From: Nitrospirota bacterium
GTDB taxonomy: Bacteria > Nitrospirota > Nitrospiria > 2-01-FULL-66-17
DNA: 38,901 nt
Direction: 5' to 3'
Assembly (NCBI GenBank): GCA_040757335.1
Contig: JBFLXB010000035.1
Span: 1-38,901 of the forward strand
In this document: in pieces, positions 33,792-38,901 of the stretch
How the letters are laid out: each line of letters begins with the position of its first letter
Position numbering within the stretch: position 1 is the first letter of the stretch
The notes under the pieces: generated by a model
What the model was told of the DNA's origin: nothing
Seen by the model: only the letters and a program-made list of their open reading frames with translations
Databases searched by the model: none
Translations under genes and position numbers: made by a program

Positions 33792-34712
33792 ATGCGTTCC
33801 GTCATCATATTGGGTTCGGGTCCGGCGGGGTTGACCGCGGCTCTCTACGCCGCCAGGGCCAATCTCCGCCCCCTGGTGGTGGAGGGTCTGCAGGCCGGCG
33901 GCCAGCTCACGATCACCACCGAGGTGGAAAACTATCCGGGCTTCCCCAAGGGAATTCTCGGCCCCCAGTTGATCCAGGAGATGCGCGCGCAGGCCGAGCG
34001 GTTTGGCGCGGAGTTCGTGCGCGGTGACGTGACCAAAGTCGACCTCCACGGCCCGCCGTTCCGGCTGTGGGTGGAGGGTGAGAGCGACCAGCAGTGCGAG
34101 GCGCTGATCATCGCCACCGGCGCCTCGGCCAAGTTGCTCGGGCTGGAGTCGGAGCGACAGTTGATGGGTCGGGGCGTGTCGGCCTGCGCCACCTGCGACG
34201 GATTCTTTTTTCGGGATCGCAAACTGATCGTGGTGGGCGGCGGCGACACCGCGATGGAGGAGGCGCTTTTTTTGACCAAGTTCGCGTCGCAGGTGACGGT
34301 GGTGCACCGGCGGGACAAGCTCCGCGCCTCCAAAGTCATGCAGGACCGCGCAAGAAAGAATCCCAAAATCGACTTCGTGTGGAACAGCGCCGTGGAAGAG
34401 ATCCTGGGCGCCGAGCGGGTGGAAGGCGTGCGGCTGCGCGACACCAAGACGCAGGCCACGAGCGAACGCGCCGTGGACGGCGTCTTCGTCGCCATCGGCC
34501 ACCAGCCCAATACCTCGCTGTTCGCGGGTCAACTCGCGATGAACGACGTGGGCTACATCCTGACGTCGAACGGGACCAAGACCAGCGTGCCCGGTGTGTT
34601 CGCGGCGGGCGACGTCCAGGACCCCGCCTACCGGCAGGCGGTGACCGCGGCCGGTACGGGGTGTATGGCGGCCATCGACGCCGAGCGTTATTTGGAAGCG
34701 CGTCACGGGTAA
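33792..34712 (+). CDS. trxB: Thioredoxin reductase
   Basis: 306 residues. The flavoenzyme reduces thioredoxin with NADPH. The FAD motif [16 protein letters not shown] starts almost at the N-terminus. The redox pair is Cys132/Cys135 in ACATCDG. The NADPH motif [10 protein letters not shown] and the following [10 protein letters not shown] basic residues for the 2'-phosphate are intact, as is the C-terminal FAD motif [16 protein letters not shown]. In-frame starts at 33750 and 33762 exist. GAGGAG at 33777-33782 lies 9 bases before the ATG at 33792, which gives the normal family N-terminus, so it is chosen. The cupin gene follows after 12 bases. Confidence 0.95.
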   Translation: MRSVIILGSGPAGLTAALYAARANLRPLVVEGLQAGGQLTITTEVENYPGFPKGILGPQLIQEMRAQAERFGAEFVRGDVTKVDLHGPPFRLWVEGESDQQCEALIIATGASAKLLGLESERQLMGRGVSACATCDGFFFRDRKLIVVGGGDTAMEEALFLTKFASQVTVVHRRDKLRASKVMQDRARKNPKIDFVWNSAVEEILGAERVEGVRLRDTKTQATSERAVDGVFVAIGHQPNTSLFAGQLAMNDVGYILTSNGTKTSVPGVFAAGDVQDPAYRQAVTAAGTGCMAAIDAERYLEARHG

Positions 34713-34724
34713 GACGAGGAGACC

Positions 34725-35102
34725 ATGGGGAATATTAGGGATCTGAACGCGCTCCGACGGTTCGCGCCGGAGAAAATGCAGAAGGTCGGTCTGTTCGAAA
34801 CGCCGCGGCTGTTCTGTGATCTCTACTGCCTGGAAGCGGGTCAGGCGCAGAAGGCCCACAGCCACGGGGATGCCGACAAAGTGTATCTGGTTCTCGACGG
34901 ACAAGCCCATATCCAAGTGGGCGCGGACCGTTACGACCTGGGGCCGCAAGAGGCCGTGCTTGCTCCGGCCGGTTCGGACCATGGGGTCAGCAACCCGGGC
35001 CCTGGGCGCTTGGTGCTCTACGTCTTCGTGGCGCAGACTCCATCGACCTCGCCTGCCAAGGACAGCCACTCGCACGAACACGGACAGGGGCACCGCCACT
35101 AA
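34725..35102 (+). CDS. Cupin-domain protein with His-rich tail
   Basis: 125 residues. A single cupin barrel (about 35-105) has motif 1 AHSHGDADKVYLVLDGQA, with two His and a usual Asp/Glu position, and motif 2 APAGSDHGVSNPGPG, with the third His. Together these would bind a divalent metal. The last 13 residues are HSHEHGQGHRH, a likely extra metal-binding tail. GAGGAG ends only 3 bases before the ATG, a short spacing. It is almost certainly cotranscribed with trxB. Small stand-alone cupins act as isomerases, dioxygenases or ligand sensors, and the sequence does not choose between them. Confidence 0.85.
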   Translation: MGNIRDLNALRRFAPEKMQKVGLFETPRLFCDLYCLEAGQAQKAHSHGDADKVYLVLDGQAHIQVGADRYDLGPQEAVLAPAGSDHGVSNPGPGRLVLYVFVAQTPSTSPAKDSHSHEHGQGHRH

Positions 35103-35172
35103 CAGGAGAGGATGATCGAGTCGCGGTACGATGCCGCGGCCTTTTATCGTGGGTATTAGCCAGGAGGGCTCG

Positions 35173-36450
35173 ATGAATCGATTTGCGGAGCGGCCGCACC
35201 GCCGCGCACTGATCCTGATGACCGGCCTCGCGTTGGCCGCACTCCTCTGCACGCCCACCACGGCGGTGGTGTCCGGTGCGAACGCTGCTCGGTCCGCGCT
35301 GGAGGAGGGCAAGGCGTTCGAAGGCAAAAAGGAGTTCTCCAAAGCCGCCGAGGCGTACGAGCGGGCGATTGCGGAATCCCCCAAGGCGGCGGAGCCCCGG
35401 TACCGATTGGCGATCGCCCTCCGCGCCCTTGACCGTCGCCCCGAAGCAGTGGAAGCCCTCAACCAGGCGCTCGCGATCAAACCGACTTACGGCGAGGCGC
35501 TGGTCTTGCTGGGACAAATCCAGGAGGAACGAGAGCTCTGGACCGACGCCATCGCGGCCTACCTCAAGGCGCAGGAGGCGGGCGTCAAAACCGCCGACCT
35601 CCAAAGTCGGTTGGGCAATGCCTACCGCCACACCCGCGAGTACGACAAGGCCGTGGCGGTGTATCAGAAAGCGGCGGCGCTGGACCCGGCCAATCTCGTC
35701 ATCCGGTATGAACTGGCCAACACGCTCGCGGAGATGGACCGCGGCGGCGACGCCCTGGCCGAATACGACAAGATCCTCGCCAAAGACCGCGACTTTTACA
35801 TGGTGCATTTCCAGAAAGGGCTCGTCTACAAACGCCAAGACAAACTCGACCCCGCCGAGATGGAATTCACCGCGGTGTTGACCGCGAATCCCCAGATGGC
35901 TACGGCCTTCTTCGAACTGGGCCAGGTGTATGCGCGGATGGGGAAGACCGGCGCTGCGGCCGCGGCCTATCGCGAGGTCGCCGCGATCAACCCTTACGTG
36001 GGGAACGTGAACACACGCCTCGGCGAAATCGCCTTCGCCGACGGCAAAGTCGATTCCGCGATTGCGTACTTCAAAAAGGCGCTGGAGCGCGACACCGAGC
36101 AGTTCATGATCTACTTCCACCTCGCGAACGCCTACAAGAAACGCGGCGATCTTCGCGAAGCGGCCGACGCGTATCAACAAGTGATCAAGCTCTTTCCCGT
36201 GTTGTTCGACGCCCGATACAACCTCGGCGTCGTGTTCAGCCAGCAGAACCGGTGGGTCGACGCGGAGAAAGAGTTTCAGGAGACGCTGACCTTGAATCCG
36301 CGATTCAGCCCGGCGCACTACCAGATGGCCGCCACCCAGGTCAAACTCGGTAAACGCCAGGAGGCCAAGAAACACCTCGAGGACTATATCAAGATGGCGC
36401 CGGAGGGCGAGTACCTGGCCGACGCCAAGAAACTGTTGGCGTCGCTGTAG
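35173..36450 (+). CDS. Exported TPR-repeat protein
   Basis: 425 residues. AGGAGGG (35162-35168) lies 4 bases before the ATG at 35173. A frame open to 35131 is not needed. The N-terminus is a signal peptide or anchor (ALILMTGLALAALLCTPTTA). The rest is about eleven tetratricopeptide repeats of 34 residues, for example AAEAYERAIAESPKAAEPRY, AVAVYQKAAALDPANLVIRY and AIAYFKKALERDTEQFMIYF. Such periplasmic superhelices scaffold envelope complexes or polysaccharide export machinery. No partner gene is adjacent. The short-MutY gene starts 7 bases after the stop. Confidence 0.85.
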   Translation: MNRFAERPHRRALILMTGLALAALLCTPTTAVVSGANAARSALEEGKAFEGKKEFSKAAEAYERAIAESPKAAEPRYRLAIALRALDRRPEAVEALNQALAIKPTYGEALVLLGQIQEERELWTDAIAAYLKAQEAGVKTADLQSRLGNAYRHTREYDKAVAVYQKAAALDPANLVIRYELANTLAEMDRGGDALAEYDKILAKDRDFYMVHFQKGLVYKRQDKLDPAEMEFTAVLTANPQMATAFFELGQVYARMGKTGAAAAAYREVAAINPYVGNVNTRLGEIAFADGKVDSAIAYFKKALERDTEQFMIYFHLANAYKKRGDLREAADAYQQVIKLFPVLFDARYNLGVVFSQQNRWVDAEKEFQETLTLNPRFSPAHYQMAATQVKLGKRQEAKKHLEDYIKMAPEGEYLADAKKLLASL

Positions 36451-36457
36451 TCCACGC

Positions 36458-37171
36458 ATGGCCCGCTCCAACGCGCCTCGCCTCGATCCGGGCTCGTCGC
36501 GAGCGTTTCAGAAGCGGCTGCTCGCCTGGTACCGCCGCCACGGTCGCGACCTGCCGTGGCGAGACACCACGGATCCCTACAACGTCCTGGTTTCGGAGAT
36601 CATGCTGCAGCAAACGCAGGTCGAGCGGGTGATTCCCAAATACCATGAGTTTCTTTCCAAGTACCCGACCGTCGAGGACCTGGCCCGTTCACCGATCGAA
36701 GAGGTGACCAGAACCTGGTATCCGCTCGGGTACAACATTCGTCCCGTTCGCCTGCACGGCATCGCGCGCGAAGCGGTCGCGCGCTACGGCGGAACGATCC
36801 CCTCATCGGAGGAAGCGTTGCTGTCGATGAAAGGCATCGGCCGCTACACCGCCGGCGCGGTCAGAAGCTTCGCGTTCGGACTCGACGCGCCGATCTTGGA
36901 CACCAACGTGGCGCGCGTCCTCGCCCGCGTGTTTCTGCCCGAGGCCGATCCGAAACGTGGGGCGGACCGGACCAGGCTCTGGACGCTCTCCGAAGCGCTG
37001 ATTCCTCGCGGCAAAGGGTACGACTTCAACCAGGCGCTGATGGACTTCGGCGCAACCGTGTGCACCGCGCGGAAACCCGCGTGTCCGACCTGCACGATGC
37101 GGACGATCTGTAAAACGTACCGGCGCGAGACCCGTCGCCATGTCACCAGCCGACGACCCCGCCCCGGTTGA
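36458..37171 (+). CDS. mutY: Short MutY-type adenine DNA glycosylase
   Basis: 237 residues, against about 350 for E. coli MutY. MutY removes adenine mispaired with 8-oxoguanine. The HhH-GPD fold is complete. It has SEIMLQQTQV with catalytic Glu47, helix-hairpin-helix MKGIGRYTAGAV, catalytic Asp148 in ILDTNVARV, and the [4Fe-4S] loop C-x6-C-x2-C-x5-C (Cys202, 209, 212, 218). The Glu at 47 favours MutY over endonuclease III, which has a Lys in the hairpin (here Tyr). The C-terminal MutT-like domain that recognises 8-oxoG is missing. The motif WYPLGYNIRPVRL replaces the usual WAGLGYYxRAxNL. A separate Nudix gene overlaps the 3' end by 32 bases. No ribosome-binding site is seen. Confidence 0.85.
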   Translation: MARSNAPRLDPGSSRAFQKRLLAWYRRHGRDLPWRDTTDPYNVLVSEIMLQQTQVERVIPKYHEFLSKYPTVEDLARSPIEEVTRTWYPLGYNIRPVRLHGIAREAVARYGGTIPSSEEALLSMKGIGRYTAGAVRSFAFGLDAPILDTNVARVLARVFLPEADPKRGADRTRLWTLSEALIPRGKGYDFNQALMDFGATVCTARKPACPTCTMRTICKTYRRETRRHVTSRRPRPG

Positions 37172-37544
37172 GATCGCCGCGGCCGTCATCGAAGATCACG
37201 GGCGGTTGCTGATCGCCCGCCGGTGGGACGACGCGGTCCTGGGCGGGTACTGGGAGTTTCCCGGCGGCAAGCGCAGACCCGGTGAAACGTTGATCGCCTG
37301 CCTGCACCGCGAAGTGGAGGAAGAGGTCGGCGTCGCGATCACGGTCGGCGACGTGATCGAGCGCGTCGCGCACAGATATGCACACGGCGCGGTGGAAATC
37401 AGTTTTTTTCGCGGGACGTTGACCTCCGGTGCGCCGACGGCCCGCGGTTGTGCCGAGGTGCGTTGGGTCTCGGCGTCCGAGCTGGCGCAGTACCGCTTCC
37501 CCCCCGCCAACCAAGCCGTGATCCGACGCCTCGCCGGTCGGTGA
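37140..37544 (+). CDS. MutT-like Nudix hydrolase
   Basis: 134 residues. The Nudix box G-x5-E-x7-REVEEEVG is complete in GGKRRPGETLIACLHREVEE followed by EVGV. YWEFPGGK precedes it, as in 8-oxo-dGTPase MutT. MutT cleans 8-oxo-dGTP from the nucleotide pool. The other strands (VEIAAAVIEDHGRLLIARRW; AHRYAHGAVEISFFRGTL; EVRWVSASELAQYRFPPANQ) match MutT of about 130 residues. The start lies inside the short-MutY gene, overlapping by 32 bases in another frame, so the two are cotranscribed. It may supply the function of the domain missing from that MutY, or simply act on the nucleotide pool in the same repair pathway. Confidence 0.93.
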   Translation: MSPADDPAPVEIAAAVIEDHGRLLIARRWDDAVLGGYWEFPGGKRRPGETLIACLHREVEEEVGVAITVGDVIERVAHRYAHGAVEISFFRGTLTSGAPTARGCAEVRWVSASELAQYRFPPANQAVIRRLAGR

Positions 37545-37554
37545 CCGGTCCGCC

Positions 37555-37583
37555 TTGAATCCGCTCCGGCCCTCAGGTATGGT
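37555..37583 (+). promoter_or_regulatory. Promoter of thiI
   Basis: TTGAAT (37555-37560) and TATGGT (37578-37583) are separated by 17 bases. The -10 ends 6 bases before the GTG at 37590, which predicts a leaderless message. Confidence 0.55.
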
Positions 37584-37589
37584 ACCGGC

Positions 37590-38774
37590 GTGCGGTACGC
37601 GTTGGTCCATTACCACGAACTCACGCTCAAAAAGGGCAACCGCGGCTACTTTGTCCGCAGGTTGATCAGGAATCTCCAGCGGGGCCTGGCAGGCACGGGT
37701 GCGGGAACCATTGCCCAGACCGGCGCGCGCTTTCTGATCGACCTTCCCGACAAAGCCGATGAAGCCCAGGTTCGAGCGCGCCTTGCCCGCACCTTCGGCA
37801 TCGCCAACTTCGCCATCGCGCAATCAATACCCCTGGACATGGACGCGCTCGGTCGCGCGGTTGAAGAATTGGTGAAGACCCGATCCTTCGCGTCGTTTCG
37901 GATCTCCGCCAAGCGGAGCAACAAGACCTTCGCGCGTTCTTCCAATCAGATCAACGTTGAACTCGGCGCGCTCGTGCAACGGTTGACCGGCGCACGGGTC
38001 GACCTCGAGGGCGCGGAGTTGACGATTTACGTGGAGATCCTGGATCGAGCGTGCCTGTTGTACGTCGATCGGATGTCCGGACCTGGTGGGCTGCCTGCCG
38101 GTGTGTCCGGTCGGGTGGCGTGCCTGATGTCGGGTGGGTTGGACTCACCCGTCGCGGCCTACCGGATGATGAAACGCGGGGCGTACGTCGTCTTTGTGCA
38201 TTTTCACAGCCATCCCTTGGTCTCGCGCGCCTCGTCCGACAAGGCTAAGGAGTTGGCCGAGTGGCTGACCCAGTACCAATACGCCTCGCGTCTGTTTTTG
38301 GTCCCATTCGGCGAGGTCCAGCGCGAGGTCGTCCTGGCGGTCCCGGCTCCGCTGCGCGTGATCGTCTACCGCCGGCTGATGGTGCGGATCGCCGAGGCCA
38401 TCGCGCGAACCGTCCGCGCGCAAGCCTTGGTGACGGGCGAAGCCCTGGGCCAGGTGGCGTCCCAGACCTTGTCGAACATGACGACGGTTGACGCCGCGGC
38501 CACGATGCCGATCCTGAGGCCCCTGGTCGGGATGGACAAGGAGGAGATCGTGCACCAGGCGCAGGCCATCGGCACGTACGAGATTTCGATTCAACCGGAC
38601 GAGGATTGCTGCTCGCTGTTTACACCCAAACACCCCGCCACGGCCTCGACCACGCGCGAGTTGGAAGCCGCGGAGGCCCTGCTGGACGTGTCCGGGTTGG
38701 TGCGGATGGCGGTGAAACACACCGAAGAAACGCGGTACGCCTACCCGCCGCAAAAGGCTGGTCTCCAGGTCTAA
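37590..38774 (+). CDS. thiI: tRNA 4-thiouridine synthase ThiI (no rhodanese domain)
   Basis: 394 residues from a GTG. ThiI adenylates U8 of tRNA and replaces its oxygen with sulfur; in some bacteria it also serves thiamine synthesis. The N-terminal ferredoxin-like and THUMP region (about 1-165) starts RYALVHYHELTLKKGNRGYF. The PP-loop is SGGLDSPVAAY (181-191). ALVTGEALGQVASQTLSNM and EDCCSLFTPKHPAT (Cys340-Cys341) are typical of the family. The C-terminal rhodanese domain of E. coli ThiI is absent, as in Bacillus-type enzymes, so sulfur must come from a separate carrier. The stop codon is followed immediately by the left end of an insertion sequence, so the last few residues (KAGLQV) may have been altered by the insertion. 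Confidence 0.93.
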   Translation: MRYALVHYHELTLKKGNRGYFVRRLIRNLQRGLAGTGAGTIAQTGARFLIDLPDKADEAQVRARLARTFGIANFAIAQSIPLDMDALGRAVEELVKTRSFASFRISAKRSNKTFARSSNQINVELGALVQRLTGARVDLEGAELTIYVEILDRACLLYVDRMSGPGGLPAGVSGRVACLMSGGLDSPVAAYRMMKRGAYVVFVHFHSHPLVSRASSDKAKELAEWLTQYQYASRLFLVPFGEVQREVVLAVPAPLRVIVYRRLMVRIAEAIARTVRAQALVTGEALGQVASQTLSNMTTVDAAATMPILRPLVGMDKEEIVHQAQAIGTYEISIQPDEDCCSLFTPKHPATASTTRELEAAEALLDVSGLVRMAVKHTEETRYAYPPQKAGLQV

Positions 38775-38901
38775 CAGGGTGCTGAAAAAGTCCTATGATT
38801 GAGAGTCCCACCCTGGTATACTGGCGCCGTCCCTTCGGAGGAGCGCCCATGCGTGGCAGCCAGGAGCCCCAGAGCGGGTTGTTCAGTTACGTGGCCCCGG
38901 A
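38775..38901 (+). mobile_element. Left end of an IS5-like insertion sequence (incomplete)
   Basis: The base after the thiI stop starts CAGGGTGCTGAAAAAGTC, which looks like a terminal inverted repeat of the GG-TG-TGAAAAAGTC type found on IS5-like elements. It is followed by a TATACT -10-like hexamer (38817-38822), a GGAGGAG site and the start of a transposase gene. The element continues past the window edge. The exact end and target duplication cannot be fixed without the other end. Confidence 0.65.
38849..38901 (+). CDS. IS5-like transposase, N-terminal fragment (runs off right edge)
   Basis: The ATG at 38849 is preceded by GGAGGAG (38837-38843) at 5 bases. Seventeen codons are visible, MRGSQEPQSGLFSYVAP. 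This matches the conserved opening MRG-(D/E)---G-LFSYV(S/A)PE of a large group of IS5-family transposases. The DDE core is beyond the window. The neighbouring end sequence CAGGGTGCTGAAAAAGTC agrees with this assignment. Confidence 0.7.
   Translation, partial: MRGSQEPQSGLFSYVAP

Noticed and set aside
33702-35480. 592-codon open frame antisense to trxB and the cupin gene
   Set aside because: It covers three well-supported sense genes and has no recognisable domain.
34987-36471. 494-codon open frame antisense to the exported TPR gene
   Set aside because: It mirrors the TPR periodicity of the sense gene, as expected of a shadow frame.

Overview
The window is about 39 kb of GC-rich, gene-dense bacterial chromosome. 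Lipobox-type lipoproteins, a Slt-type lytic transglycosylase, a periplasmic Spy/CpxP-like protein and AttH-type export genes point to a Gram-negative (diderm) organism. The mix of housekeeping genes and the intergenic repeats remind me of Nitrospirota or Methylomirabilota (NC10), but no marker here settles the phylum. The stretch is mostly core genome, bounded by two fragments that look like insertion sequences: an IS630-like transposase start running off the left edge (minus strand) and an IS5-like transposase start running off the right edge (plus strand).

Layout. 1-1365: transposase fragment, intergenic repeat, a PilZ protein and a 180-bp MITE-like inverted-repeat element touching its stop codon. 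1383-7567 (minus): a two-helix TPR membrane protein, a lytic transglycosylase lipoprotein and a 1060-residue beta-propeller lipoprotein. 7689-9040: rlmN, tRNA-His and tRNA-Arg. 9147-15927: a six-gene run gap-pgk-tpiA-secG-S8 protease-flavin oxidoreductase in which every junction overlaps by 1-4 bases. 16004-17296: cobO and a Met/Gly-rich Spy-like gene ending in a strong terminator, convergent with an animal-type transketolase. 19334-23671: an AttEFGH/YbbAP-like ABC export operon. 23674-27274: a Clp-N/HTH fusion, a small TPR protein and a second propeller lipoprotein. 27298-31216: an MsbA-like ABC exporter, a SLC13/DASS symporter and a DUF192 protein. 31327-33660: an Nfu-like Fe-S protein, an ATP-grasp enzyme and a small DUF4321-like membrane protein. 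33792-38774: trxB, a cupin, a TPR lipoprotein-like protein, a short MutY overlapping a Nudix gene, and thiI. thiI ends exactly where the right-hand IS begins.

How the genes relate. The central run joins lower glycolysis to protein export (secG) and to a secreted subtilase with a CFI-box C-terminus. The overlaps suggest one translationally coupled message. MutY and the Nudix hydrolase form a compact oxidised-guanine repair pair. Two large propeller lipoproteins, the transglycosylase, the Spy-like protein and two export systems give the window a strong cell-envelope flavour.

The most unusual pattern is regulatory. At eight gene starts on both strands a recognisable -10 hexamer ends only 5-7 bases before the start codon, with no Shine-Dalgarno sequence, which predicts leaderless mRNAs. 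Other genes in the same window have normal leaders with AGGAG-type sites. No CRISPR array, prophage, riboswitch or defence system was seen.
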